Shown: positions 1 to 9,876, numbered from the stretch's first letter. The stretch: DNA of 64,000 nucleotides from Gryllotalpicola daejeonensis (GCF_039538145.1 NZ_BAABBV010000001.1:496001-560000), one strand, 5' to 3'. A program made the numbers and translations. The notes: generated from the letters alone by a model not told the origin.

Positions 1-689
1 TGGCCGACGGCGATCTCGCGGTGGGCCAGATCGTCGACACGATCTCGCACAGCAAGTACTGGAAGGACTCCGCGATCTTCGTGGTCGAGGACGACAGCCA
101 GGATGGAGCCGACCACGTCGACGGCCACCGTGCCCCGGTGCAGGTGATCAGCCCCTACTCGGTGCACGGCAAGACCGTCAGCACCTACTACTCGCAGATC
201 AACATGGTGCGCACGATCGAGCAGATCCTCGGCGCGCAGCCGCTGAACCAGAAGCTCGCTGCCGCGACGCCGATGACCGACGCGTTCACCAACAAGCCGA
301 ACTTCGCCCCGTTCAACGCAGTGCCGAACCAGGTGCCGTTGACCGAAGGCGTCGTGACGCCGCCGAGCTGCGGTCTCGACACGCTGGGCCAGACCGGCGC
401 CGCGGCGGCCGCGGTGAACGCCAAGGCTGCTCAGGCGGCATCGGTTCCCGCGGCCGAGAAGTCGGTCGCGCAGAAGTGGGAGAAGTGGTCGCAGGGCCAG
501 CACCTGACCGGTCAGGGCGCGCAGAACGCGATCCCCGACTTCGCGGACCCGGCTCTCATGAACCGCTGGACGTGGTACCAGACGCACAACTGGGCGACGC
601 CGTACCCGGGCGACAAGGCGATCTACGCGCCCGACAGCGTGCCCGGTGTTCCGGCCGGCTCGATCAACCACGCCGATGACCTTGGTTAG
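1..689 (+). CDS. Phosphoesterase family protein, C-terminal part
   Basis: The reading frame is open from the window edge (first full codon at base 3) to a TAG at 687-689, so the start lies upstream. The visible 228 or so residues include SAIFVVEDDSQDGADHVDGH, then HGKTVSTYYSQINMVRTIEQILG, which is the C-terminal signature of the alkaline phosphatase/phospholipase C-like phosphoesterase family (PF04185), often found as secreted YncE-fused phosphatases in actinobacteria. The acidic D/H cluster is a likely metal-ligand region. The last third is Ala- and Trp-rich and does not recall a named domain. Substrate cannot be told from this fragment. It converges on the topoisomerase gene, with a strong hairpin between them. 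Confidence 0.8.
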   Translation, partial: ADGDLAVGQIVDTISHSKYWKDSAIFVVEDDSQDGADHVDGHRAPVQVISPYSVHGKTVSTYYSQINMVRTIEQILGAQPLNQKLAAATPMTDAFTNKPNFAPFNAVPNQVPLTEGVVTPPSCGLDTLGQTGAAAAAVNAKAAQAASVPAAEKSVAQKWEKWSQGQHLTGQGAQNAIPDFADPALMNRWTWYQTHNWATPYPGDKAIYAPDSVPGVPAGSINHADDLG

Positions 690-703
690 CGGCTGATCAC
701 ACC

Positions 704-736
704 AAGAGGGGCCCGGCGCAAGCCGGGCCCCTCTTT
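704..736. terminator. Bidirectional hairpin terminator
   Basis: A perfect 14-bp stem (704-717 with 722-735) closes on a GCAA tetraloop. The stem ends in A and T runs on either side, so it can end transcription of both convergent neighbours, the phosphoesterase gene and the topoisomerase gene. Confidence 0.9.
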
Positions 737-742
737 CGTCAG

Positions 743-2839
743 CTACGCGTCGATGCGGTCGCGCGACAGCGTCTCGGAGTTGTCGATGATGAACTCCTTG
801 CGCGGGGCGACCTCGTTGCCCATGAGCATCTCGAAGACCTTGGCCGCAGCTTCTGCATCGGCGACGCGCACGCGGCGAAGCATCCGGTGCCGCCTGTCCA
901 TCGTCGTGGACGCGAGCTGGTCGGCATCCATCTCGCCCAGGCCCTTGTAGCGCTGGATCGGGTCCTTCCAGGCGATGTTGCGCTTCTTGAGATCGGCGAG
1001 AACCGCGTTCAGCTCGGCCTGCGAATACGTGTAGATGGTCTCGGATGCCCGCGAGCCACGGCCCACCGTCTGCACGCGGTGCAGCGGCGGCACGGCGGCG
1101 AACACGCGCCCCTCTTCCACCATCGGCCGCATGTAGCGGAAGAAGAGGGTCAGCAGAAGGGTGCGGATGTGGGCGCCGTCGACGTCGGCGTCGGACATGA
1201 TGATGACCTTGCCGTAGCGCGCGGCGTCGAGGTCGAAGGTGCGGCCGGAGCCCGCGCCGATCACCTGGATGATCGCGGCGCACTCGGCGTTCGAGAGCAT
1301 GTCCGAGACCGACGCCCGCTGCACGTTGAGGATCTTGCCTCGGATCGGCAGCAGCGCCTGATACTCGCTGTCGCGCCCGCGCCGGGCCGTGCCGAGCGCC
1401 GAGTCGCCCTCGACGATGAACAGCTCGGTCTGCGCGACGTCGGTCGAGCGGCAGTCGACCAGCTTCGCGGGCAGCGTCGAGCTCTCGAGCGCGTTCTTGC
1501 GCCGCTGCGTCTCTTTGTGGGCGCGGGCCGAGATGCGCGATTTCATCTCGGCGACGAGCTTGTCGAGCAGAACGGATGCCTGCGCCTTGTCGTCCCGCTT
1601 GGAGGACGAGAACCGTTCGCCGAGGCCCTTGGCGAGCACGTTGGCGACGATGTTGCGCACCGCAGGGGTGCCCAGCACCTCTTTCGTCTGGCCTTCGAAC
1701 TGCGGCTCGGGCAGGCGAACGGTGAGCACGGCGGTGAGGCCGGCCAGCAGGTCGTCCTTCTCGAGCTTCTCGTTGGCCGCGATCTTGAGCCGGCGGGCGT
1801 TCTGCTCGAACTGCGCGCGGAAGAACTTCATCAGGCCCTGCTCGAAGCCGGTCTGGTGGCTGCCGCCCTTCGGCGTCGCGATGATGTTGACGAAGCTCTT
1901 CATCACGGTCTCGTAGCCGGTGCCCCAGCGCAGCGCGATGTCGACCTCGCAGGTGCGCTTCACCTCGGTCGGCACCATATTCCCGTTCTCGTTGAGCACG
2001 GGCACCGTCTCGGTGAAGTGGCCTTCGCCGGTGATGCGCCAGGTGTCGGTGACGGGCGCATCGGGGGCGAGGAACTCGGCGAACTGCGAGATGCCGCCAT
2101 CGAAGTGGAATTCGGCGCGCTCGCCCTCCGGCGTGCGCTGGTCGTCGATGGCGATGCGGATGCCGGGGACGAGGAACGCCGTCTGCCGCGCGCGCGCCAC
2201 GAGGCCGTCGGGCTGGAACGAGGCGTCGCGCCCGAAGATCTGTCGGTCAGCCCAGTAGCGGATGCGCGTGCCGGTCTTCGCCTTGGCTACCTTGCCGATC
2301 ACGCGAAGCTCGCTTCCCGCGACGAACGGCGTGAACGGGGCATCCGGCCTGGGCTCCTTGCCCTTGTCGTCGAAGACGCCGGGCTCGCCGCGGTGGAAGC
2401 TCATCGCCCAGGTTTTGCCGTCGCGGTCGACCTCGACATCGAGACGCTCGGAGAGCGCGTTCACGACCGAGGCGCCGACGCCGTGCAGCCCGCCGGAGGC
2501 GGAGTACGAGCCACCGCCGAACTTGCCGCCGGCGTGCAGCTTGGTGAAGACCACCTCGACGCCGGACAGGCCGGTCTTCGGCTCGATGTCGACCGGGATG
2601 CCGCGTGCCTGGTCGCGCACCTCGACGCTGTCGTCGGGGTGCAGCACGACCTCGATCGAGTCGCCGTGTCCAGCCAGCGCCTCGTCGACGGAGTTGTCGA
2701 TGATCTCCCACAAGCAGTGCATGAGCCCGCGCTCATCGGTCGAGCCGATGTACATGCCGGGGCGCTTGCGCACCGCCTCGAGCCCCTCGAGGACTGACAG
2801 GTGCCTCGCAGAATAATCCGACGTCGCCACGGGTTCCAC
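743..2839 (-). CDS. parE: Type IIA DNA topoisomerase subunit B (topoisomerase IV ParE / second GyrB)
   Basis: A 698-residue ATPase subunit of a type IIA topoisomerase that works with a ParC/GyrA partner in decatenation or supercoil control. The GHKL ATPase domain lies in the first 220 residues (EIIDNSVDEAL, ARGIPVD, GGLHGVGASVVNAL). The TOPRIM domain holds VEGDSALG near residue 475 and the metal motif DADVDGAH near residue 549, followed by the conserved RYKGLGEM tail. Placement beside sigA and DUF7455, rather than beside dnaA and recF, points to the second actinobacterial type IIA enzyme (ParE-like) and not the main GyrB, but sequence alone does not settle this. The start is GTG at 2839; a GTG four codons in is an alternative. 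Confidence 0.93.
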   Translation of the reverse strand: MEPVATSDYSARHLSVLEGLEAVRKRPGMYIGSTDERGLMHCLWEIIDNSVDEALAGHGDSIEVVLHPDDSVEVRDQARGIPVDIEPKTGLSGVEVVFTKLHAGGKFGGGSYSASGGLHGVGASVVNALSERLDVEVDRDGKTWAMSFHRGEPGVFDDKGKEPRPDAPFTPFVAGSELRVIGKVAKAKTGTRIRYWADRQIFGRDASFQPDGLVARARQTAFLVPGIRIAIDDQRTPEGERAEFHFDGGISQFAEFLAPDAPVTDTWRITGEGHFTETVPVLNENGNMVPTEVKRTCEVDIALRWGTGYETVMKSFVNIIATPKGGSHQTGFEQGLMKFFRAQFEQNARRLKIAANEKLEKDDLLAGLTAVLTVRLPEPQFEGQTKEVLGTPAVRNIVANVLAKGLGERFSSSKRDDKAQASVLLDKLVAEMKSRISARAHKETQRRKNALESSTLPAKLVDCRSTDVAQTELFIVEGDSALGTARRGRDSEYQALLPIRGKILNVQRASVSDMLSNAECAAIIQVIGAGSGRTFDLDAARYGKVIIMSDADVDGAHIRTLLLTLFFRYMRPMVEEGRVFAAVPPLHRVQTVGRGSRASETIYTYSQAELNAVLADLKKRNIAWKDPIQRYKGLGEMDADQLASTTMDRRHRMLRRVRVADAEAAAKVFEMLMGNEVAPRKEFIIDNSETLSRDRIDA

Positions 2840-2991
2840 CCTATGAACCGCGCGCCCCGGAAAGCTGACGACACCCTGTCGACCCGGCGGTACGCCCCCA
2901 GCGAAATGCGCGCCGCAAGGCGGGATTTGTCAGCAGTACGTGTTTCACTGGGTTCAACGACAAGCGGTTCGATACGTAGGAGGTACTCGTA

Positions 2992-3219
2992 ATGTCGCTC
3001 AACACCACAGAGACCGACGACCTCCGGGCAGAGCCGCAGCTCACCGCGGCCGACCGCTGCGACGCGTGCGGCGCTCAGGCGTATGTGCGTGCCACGGTGA
3101 ACGGCACCGAGCTGCTGTTCTGCGCGCACCACGCGAAGAAGCACCAGCAGAAGCTCGAGGCGATCGCCGAGAGCTGGCACGATGAGTCGGCCAGGCTGCT
3201 CGAGGACTCGCGCGCGTAG
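2992..3219 (+). CDS. DUF7455 domain protein, small putative zinc-binding protein
   Basis: A 75-residue protein with CDACGAQAYVR at about residues 23-33 and LFCAHHAKKH at about 44-53, a Cys/His arrangement suited to one structural zinc. This matches the actinobacterial DUF7455 family, usually encoded between sigA and the second topoisomerase B gene, as here. The start is ATG at 2992 behind a strong AGGAGGT ribosome site with suitable spacing. It diverges from parE. Its function is unknown; zinc binding is inferred from the motif. Confidence 0.85.
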   Translation: MSLNTTETDDLRAEPQLTAADRCDACGAQAYVRATVNGTELLFCAHHAKKHQQKLEAIAESWHDESARLLEDSRA

Positions 3220-3237
3220 TCACCCGGAACAGACGTC

Positions 3238-3268
3238 AGGGCCAGGCGGGAAACCGCCTGGCCCTTTG
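3238..3268. terminator. Bidirectional hairpin terminator
   Basis: A 12-bp perfect stem (3238-3249 with 3254-3265) closes on a GAAA tetraloop and is followed by TTTG. It lies between the convergent DUF7455 and alr genes. Confidence 0.88.
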
Positions 3269-3300
3269 TCGTACCCTCGCGGCGTCGCGGCGTCGCGGCG

Positions 3301-4398
3301 TCAGGGCGCGAGGTAGCGACGCGGAACGCGCGCGGCGATGCGCGTCGTGATCTCGTCGCCGAGCGTGCCCGAGAGGTCGCCCCACTGCCGCACGGTCTGC
3401 TCCCCGTCGGCTCCGGTGCCGAACAGCACGGCGATATCGCCCGGTGCGGGCTCCGTCCCCGGAGCGACCGCGATCACGAGATGGTCGCGTTCGACGCGGG
3501 TGATCGGATGCTGCACGCCGCGCACCGCGACGCAGCAGCTCCCCGCGACGTTGCGCGGGACGCCGTCGCCGTAGCCGGCGCTGACGTACGCCTCCGCGCG
3601 TTCGTCGCCGAGCTCGCGCACCGCCAGCACCTGGGCGCGCAGCGTCATGACCGGCGTCAGGCCGATCTCTGCGGGCGTCACGCCGTCGAACGAAGGGATG
3701 CCCCAGCAGTGGCCGCCCATGCGGACCATGTCGAGCCGCACGTCGGCGCGGCGCAGGCCGGCTGAGCTTGCCGCGAGGTGGCGCACCTCGATCGAGGCGC
3801 CGAGCTCGCGGGCAACCGAGACGCCGTCGAGGAAGCGCTCGAGCGCGAGGGTGTCGTCGTCTTCAGAGGCCTCGGCGATGTGGGTCCAGGCGGCAAAGGT
3901 TCGCACGAGCCCTGCCCGCTCTGCGTCGACGGCGGCGGCGACCAATGCGGGCCAGTCGGCGGCGGTCGCCCCGTTGCGGTGCAGGCCGGTGTCGAGCTTC
4001 AGGTGCAGGTGCGGCGGAACGAAGACCTCTGAGGCGGCGAGGCGCTGCGCGGCATCCGTGATCGACCGCAATTCGGGCAGGCTCGAGACCCCGAGATCGA
4101 TACGTCGGGCGATGGCCTCGCCGAAGTCCTGCCCGGGCGGATAGAGCCACGCGAGCACGGTGACATCATCGCCGATGCCCGCGGCGCGCAGCTCGAGCGC
4201 CGTGTCGACGTCGAGTGCGCCGATCGCGCGGATGCCGCCGGCGACCGCCTGGCGCGCAACCGGAACCCGGCCGTGGCCGTAGGCGTCGGCCTTGACGACC
4301 ACCATCAGGTCGGCGGGTGCGACGGTTCGGCGCAGGTGGGCGATGTTCTTCTCAAGCGCGCCGAGGTCGACGACGGCTTCGATGAGCGGCGCGGTCAT
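3301..4398 (-). CDS. alr: Alanine racemase
   Basis: A 365-residue PLP enzyme that interconverts L- and D-alanine for peptidoglycan. The PLP-binding lysine is Lys36 in VVVKADAYGHG; the second-subunit tyrosine lies in SAGYGDGVPR; the substrate loop HLHLKLDTGLHRNG and the C-terminal RVPRRY are present. Length and motifs fit a complete active Alr. The ATG at 4398 overlaps the TGA of the upstream racemase-like gene by 4 bases (ATGA), so the two are translationally coupled. It is the last gene of the sigA-CofE-like-ATP-grasp-Alr-like-Alr strand. Confidence 0.96.
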   Translation of the reverse strand: MTAPLIEAVVDLGALEKNIAHLRRTVAPADLMVVVKADAYGHGRVPVARQAVAGGIRAIGALDVDTALELRAAGIGDDVTVLAWLYPPGQDFGEAIARRIDLGVSSLPELRSITDAAQRLAASEVFVPPHLHLKLDTGLHRNGATAADWPALVAAAVDAERAGLVRTFAAWTHIAEASEDDDTLALERFLDGVSVARELGASIEVRHLAASSAGLRRADVRLDMVRMGGHCWGIPSFDGVTPAEIGLTPVMTLRAQVLAVRELGDERAEAYVSAGYGDGVPRNVAGSCCVAVRGVQHPITRVERDHLVIAVAPGTEPAPGDIAVLFGTGADGEQTVRQWGDLSGTLGDEITTRIAARVPRRYLAP

Positions 4399-5351
4399 TG
4401 CTCCGCTCCCCCGTCAGCCTGCCGCGCCGCAGAGCGCCGCGGACGGGCGGTGAGTCTGGTGGTGATCTCGGCGCTGTGCGTTCCGAGCGCGCGTGCATGC
4501 TCGAACGCGGTCGGCTCGCCGTGGCGGGAATCGCCCAAGACCGTCACCTCGGTGCCGAGCGGCGGCGCAGTCACGTCGCCGAGGTCGAGCATGAACGCAT
4601 CCATTGCGACGCGCCCGGCGACGCCGTGCCGGGCGCCGGCGACGGACGCGTCGACCCGATTGCCCGCTGCGCGTGAAAGTCCGTCCGCATAGCCGAGCGT
4701 CACGAGCGCGAGCGTTGCCTGCGTTCGAGTCCGGTACGTGTAGCCGTAGCTCACGCCCTCGTCGGCACCGACCCGCTTGGTCGCCGCGATCGGCGCCCAC
4801 AGGCGCAGTACGGGGTGGAAGTCGGGAGCCACGTCGGCGTCGTCTTCGCTGATGCCGAAGAGCTCGGCCCCGACGACGGGGAAGGCGTAGTCCGCGACGG
4901 CGGCGATGTCGCGCTGCGCCGCATCGGCCTGGGCGTCGTCGAGCTCGGCCGGAGTCAGACCAGGCAGTCCCTCGCCGGTCTCTTCGACGAGGACGACCCC
5001 GTTCACTCCCCCGGCCGCTGCGCGCTCGTACTCGTCCAGCGAGTGCACGCGAGGGGCGACCCCGAGCGCCGCGGCGCGGGTGAAGTCCTCGTCGGCCGCG
5101 TGCTGGGTCGTGACGATGAGCGACTCCGGGGCGAGGGCGCGCACCCGCTCCGCCTCGTCGAGGCGCGTCACGACGAAGGCCTGCGCGCCGAGCTCGGCGA
5201 GGGCGGGCACCACGACGTCGAGGCCGTGGCCCCAGGCATCCGCGCCGACATCGACGAACAGGGGTGCGCCCTGCGTGAGCTCGCGGAAGTGCTCGACGTT
5301 GGCGGCGAGCACGTCGAGATCGATCGACGCCTCGCGGAACGGCACGCTCAC
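4395..5351 (-). CDS. Alanine racemase-like protein lacking the PLP lysine
   Basis: A 318-residue homologue of the next gene (alr), with the N-terminal barrel start and the C-terminal racemase domain. At the PLP-lysine position it reads FVDVGADAWGHG, so residue 36 is Gly, the exact position that is Lys36 in alr. The second-subunit tyrosine is kept (TLGYADG, Tyr221) and MDAFMLDLGD is recognisable, but the carbamylated-lysine loop and the C-terminal RVPRxY motif are lost, the end reading ARPRRSAARQ. It should not be a conventional racemase by itself. The GTG start at 5351 overlaps the TGA of the ATP-grasp gene (GTGA). A much longer upstream extension of this frame is open but lies inside the ATP-grasp gene and is not used. 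Possible roles are a partner subunit of Alr or a binding protein; both are inference. Confidence 0.85.
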   Translation of the reverse strand: MSVPFREASIDLDVLAANVEHFRELTQGAPLFVDVGADAWGHGLDVVVPALAELGAQAFVVTRLDEAERVRALAPESLIVTTQHAADEDFTRAAALGVAPRVHSLDEYERAAAGGVNGVVLVEETGEGLPGLTPAELDDAQADAAQRDIAAVADYAFPVVGAELFGISEDDADVAPDFHPVLRLWAPIAATKRVGADEGVSYGYTYRTRTQATLALVTLGYADGLSRAAGNRVDASVAGARHGVAGRVAMDAFMLDLGDVTAPPLGTEVTVLGDSRHGEPTAFEHARALGTHSAEITTRLTARPRRSAARQADGGAEQ

Positions 5352-6361
5352 TTGGCCGTCGCACGCTCGAAGCGCGCGCGGGTGCCGGTGCGGATGCCCG
5401 TGACTGATGGCTTGTGCTCGTAGATGCCCGGAACCCAGTTGCCCTCGAGCACCAGTGGGCCGTCGGGGCCTATCACGAAGTCCCACCCGACGTACGGCAC
5501 CTGCGGGACGACACGGGCGACGACGTCGACGAGTGCCTTGAGCTCGTCGGCGAGGGGAAGCTGGAAGTCGACGATTGACACGCCGGACTCGGGGTGCACG
5601 TCGAAGCGGTTGGTGTTCTTGCCGGTGTGGCCGGCGCCGTAGGAGTGGCCGTTCTCGTCGAGCATCGTGTAGAAGCCGCCCGAGATCGGCTGATCGCTGA
5701 CCTCGCCCCTGCCGAACTTCTGCGCCCACGACAGCAGATGCACCTTCTCGCCGTCGAAGAAGGTGTTGACCCGCGTCGTGTTGACGGTGCCTGCGCACAG
5801 CTCGGCGAGCACCGGATGCTGCGTGATGTTCTCTTCGACGAGCAACTGGCCCTTCTCGACCAGTTCGTGGTGCAGCTGTGCCCAGTCGGCGACCTCGCTG
5901 CTGACGTACCGCTCGACGCCGTTGCCGGCCTGGCCGGTGGGCATTTTCCCGATGATGATCGGATGCTTCGCGCCGAAGGCCTCGAGCTCGGCGGGGCCCG
6001 CCTCGCTCAGGTCCAGCCACTCGCGGCGCAGATAGGGCGCGAACGTGCGGTTGAACTTGATCTTGTCGAGGAAGAGGTCGGTGTACGCGGGGTCGTCGTG
6101 CCGAACCGCGAGGTGGTTCGACAGTGGCGACGTCATGAAGGTGCGACGCTCAGCGCGGGTGAGCATGGCGAAATCGAGTTCGAAGTAATCGTTGAACGCC
6201 GTGTTGCGGAACGCCGCCGACCACAGCATGTCGGCGAAAACGACCGCCGTCCAACGGTCATGCTGCTGCGCCGCAAGGCGTGCCCGTCGCAGCACCGACG
6301 GCAGGTCGAAGCCCTTCGCGCGAGTGATCAGGAAGCGGAGACGATCGATCACGCCCGCCAC
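5348..6361 (-). CDS. ATP-grasp enzyme, sugar-transfer-associated type
   Basis: A 337-residue protein that resembles the ATP-grasp family called sugar-transfer associated (PF14397). Visible ATP-grasp elements are IIIGKMPTGQAGNGVERY (lysine and glycine-rich loop, about residues 135-152), LLVEENITQHP, and near the end VGWDFVIGPDGPLVLEGN, whose D/E/N residues match the metal-binding strand. Members join a carboxylate to an amine or related nucleophile using ATP, through an acyl phosphate. The substrate is unknown. Neighbours suggest work on a D-amino acid or a glutamyl/alanyl compound. Its start directly follows the CofE-like stop codon, and its end overlaps the racemase-like gene, so the set is one transcription unit. 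Confidence 0.82.
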   Translation of the reverse strand: MAGVIDRLRFLITRAKGFDLPSVLRRARLAAQQHDRWTAVVFADMLWSAAFRNTAFNDYFELDFAMLTRAERRTFMTSPLSNHLAVRHDDPAYTDLFLDKIKFNRTFAPYLRREWLDLSEAGPAELEAFGAKHPIIIGKMPTGQAGNGVERYVSSEVADWAQLHHELVEKGQLLVEENITQHPVLAELCAGTVNTTRVNTFFDGEKVHLLSWAQKFGRGEVSDQPISGGFYTMLDENGHSYGAGHTGKNTNRFDVHPESGVSIVDFQLPLADELKALVDVVARVVPQVPYVGWDFVIGPDGPLVLEGNWVPGIYEHKPSVTGIRTGTRARFERATAK

Positions 6362-7075
6362 TCAGGCAGCCTCACCGGTGACGCGGCGGATCACACCCAG
6401 CGGTGTGCTCTGGTGACCCTGCCCAAGCGGGTTGTCCGCGAGGATGCGCGCGAGTCGGGCATCTGCCGCCCGGTCCACGGTCGAACCGAGGATGTTCCCG
6501 CCGAGGTCGTTGATGTCCACGATCGCGACGTCGACACGGCTGCCGAGCGCCGCCTTGACCTCCTGCGCGACCTTGCGGGGCTGCGCAGGCGCCAGCACGA
6601 CCTGCTGGTTGTACGGCGGAATGGTGTTGTGCGTGGGGCCGTCGATCCCGCGGGCCTTGGGGCCGGCGATGCGATAGAAGTCGCCCTTGCGCCCGACGGC
6701 CTTCGTCACCGCGGCGACCGCCGCGGCCAGCAGGATGCGGGGCGTGCCGCATTCGCGCAGGGCCATCTCCATCGTCTCGGGCATGCCGAGGCCGATGCCG
6801 TACGGCGTCTTCTGCACGTAGCGTGAGAGGAACGCCGCCAGCGGGCGCACCTTGATCTCGTCGAGCGGGTACGAGCGCCCCTGCGTGATGGCGACGATCT
6901 TCTCGGTGATGAAGAGGATGTCGCCGTCGACCAGGTGCGGTGACGCGTGCTGCACGACGAACGGCACCAGCTTCTCACCCGCGAGCACCAGCGGCGTCTT
7001 GATCGGGATGCGCTGGTATTCGGTGCCGTCGACCGAGATGGTCAGCTTCTTACCGTCGTTGGCGGTGAGGTCCAT
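6362..7075 (-). CDS. CofE-like coenzyme F420:gamma-glutamyl ligase family protein
   Basis: A 237-residue protein of the F420-0:L-glutamate ligase fold (PF01996). It shows DILFITEKIVAITQGRSYPL and, later, DVAIVDINDLGGNILGST, the acidic metal/GTP-site regions of CofE. True CofE adds gamma-linked glutamate to F420-0 using GTP. Here no other F420 gene is nearby and the partners are an ATP-grasp enzyme and racemases, so another amide-forming role is likely. It starts 5 bases after the sigA stop, and its ribosome site GGAG lies within the last codons of sigA, which suggests translational coupling. The family call is fairly firm; the substrate is unknown. Confidence 0.82.
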   Translation of the reverse strand: MDLTANDGKKLTISVDGTEYQRIPIKTPLVLAGEKLVPFVVQHASPHLVDGDILFITEKIVAITQGRSYPLDEIKVRPLAAFLSRYVQKTPYGIGLGMPETMEMALRECGTPRILLAAAVAAVTKAVGRKGDFYRIAGPKARGIDGPTHNTIPPYNQQVVLAPAQPRKVAQEVKAALGSRVDVAIVDINDLGGNILGSTVDRAADARLARILADNPLGQGHQSTPLGVIRRVTGEAA

Positions 7076-7080
7076 TCGGC

Positions 7081-8409
<1,329 letters not shown>

Positions 8410-8423
8410 GGTGCTCACCTTCC

Positions 8424-8458
8424 GTCCGTATTGCGGACATTACAAAGGCCCATGTCAA
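8424..8458 (-). promoter_or_regulatory. Possible sigA promoter region with a 5-bp-arm palindrome
   Basis: On the minus strand a consensus -35 TTGACA occupies 8458-8453. Downstream at 8438-8424 is an inverted repeat, GTCCG and CGGAC around a 5-base spacer, just before the ribosome site. The -10 at the proper spacing (CGCAAT or GCAATA) is poor, so the promoter call is tentative. The palindrome could be an operator or an RNA hairpin. Confidence 0.4.
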
Positions 8459-8556
8459 GTCCGGGTGGAAGTGACGCCGCTGTCATTCAGCTGACGTCCC
8501 GCGAACATGAACGGGTCCTGAAGTTCAAGTATGACACAGGCCCCGGGGTGCGAGCA

Positions 8557-9876
8557 TCAGCCTCGCGCAGCCTTCCTGCGGGCCCAAGCGTCATTGAGTG
8601 CAACCCAGATCGGGGCCACGCGTATTCCCTCTTCGTCAAGCATCCGCCTGCGCGTGCGGCGCCTGGCGCGGATCACTCCTGCCAGTCCGACGCCCAGCAC
8701 CACGAAGATCACGAGGAACGCGACGCGGAATGAGGCGAGTGAGTACAGGGTCTGGCCGAAGTGCGAGTTCGCGAAATCGAGCAGTGAGCCGATGACGTAG
8801 ATCATGACGAAGCTCGCGCTGAAGCCGCCCACGTTCACGACGCCGTTGGCTGAGCCGAGCGCGTGCAGCGGGTTCGAGGTGCGGGCGAAGTCGAACCCGA
8901 TCGCAGAGCCCGGCCCGCCGATGCCGATCACGACCAGCATGACGAGCACGAGCGCGAACGGCGGTTTGCCCGGCCACAGCAGCAGCACGGCCCACACCGC
9001 CGCCATCGCCGCGACCACGAAGAGCACCATGTTCGATCGGCGCAGCGGGTGCCGGCCCGTGAGGACTCCGAGGAACGGGCCGACCACCATTCCGGCGATG
9101 ACCGGCACGATGAGCAGAACGGATGCCTCAGACCGCGGGTAGCCGAGGCCGAAGACCAGATACGGCAGGCCCCACATGAGCGTGAACATCGTCATCGGGC
9201 TCATCGTCACGAAGTGCGACCAGAAGCCGAGCTGGGTTCCCGGTCGGCGCAGGCTCTCACCGAGCTGGCGCAGCGACTGGGTCCAGCTCTCGGGCCGCGG
9301 GCCCTCCTGTGCGTGCTCCGGCCGGTCGACGACCATGACCACGACGAGCACCAGCCCGAGCACGACGAAGCCGGCCGCCGAGAGGAAGGCGGGCGTCCAG
9401 CCGTCCTCGTGCAGGATCCACGCGAACGGAACGGCGGAGAGCACCTGGCCGAGCTGCCCCGCGTTGCTCACCCACTGCACCGCCACAGGAACCGACGGCC
9501 CGGGGAACCATGAGCTCACCAGACGGATGACAGAAAGGAAGACGGTCGCATCGCCCGCGCCGACGAAGACCCGCCCAGCGATCGCGTCCCCGATGTTCGG
9601 CGACAGTGCCACGATCACCTGGCCGAGCGCCATCAGCCCGAGTCCGCCGATCATCAGCCGACGCGGGCCGAGGCGGTCGAGCAGCACTCCGAACGGGATC
9701 TGCGCGCCCGCGTAGACGACGAGCTGCAGCACCGCGAGCATCGACAGGACGGCCGCGTCTGCGTGGAACCGCTCGGTCGCGGTGACTCCGGCGACGCCGA
9801 TCGTCGTGCGCTGCGTGATGGCCACCAGATACGCGACGAGCCCGGTCGCATAGACCAGGGCTCCGCGGCGGCTCAC
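8557..9876 (-). CDS. MFS transporter
   Basis: A 439-residue integral membrane protein with about 12 hydrophobic helices. The MFS loop signature between helices 2 and 3 is visible as GVLLDRLGPRRLMIGG, about residues 63-78. N- and C-terminal six-helix bundles are joined by a polar loop, EHAQEGPRPESWTQSLRQLG. It belongs to the major facilitator superfamily; the substrate cannot be read from the sequence. The GTG start follows the stop of the PAC2 gene with no gap, so both are co-transcribed. Confidence 0.88.
   Translation of the reverse strand: MSRRGALVYATGLVAYLVAITQRTTIGVAGVTATERFHADAAVLSMLAVLQLVVYAGAQIPFGVLLDRLGPRRLMIGGLGLMALGQVIVALSPNIGDAIAGRVFVGAGDATVFLSVIRLVSSWFPGPSVPVAVQWVSNAGQLGQVLSAVPFAWILHEDGWTPAFLSAAGFVVLGLVLVVVMVVDRPEHAQEGPRPESWTQSLRQLGESLRRPGTQLGFWSHFVTMSPMTMFTLMWGLPYLVFGLGYPRSEASVLLIVPVIAGMVVGPFLGVLTGRHPLRRSNMVLFVVAAMAAVWAVLLLWPGKPPFALVLVMLVVIGIGGPGSAIGFDFARTSNPLHALGSANGVVNVGGFSASFVMIYVIGSLLDFANSHFGQTLYSLASFRVAFLVIFVVLGVGLAGVIRARRRTRRRMLDEEGIRVAPIWVALNDAWARRKAARG

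Noticed and set aside
887..2797. Long plus-strand open frame (636 codons) across the topoisomerase gene
   Set aside because: It is antisense to parE, has no recognisable domain and is rich in Arg, Leu, Val and His as expected for a mirror of high-GC coding.
2927..2955. TTGTCA before the DUF7455 gene as a -35 element
   Set aside because: No acceptable -10 lies 16-19 bases downstream.
4395..6020. 541-codon version of the racemase-like gene
   Set aside because: The extra N-terminal part is an alternative frame of the ATP-grasp gene; the GTG at 5351 in a GTGA overlap gives a normal Alr N-terminus.
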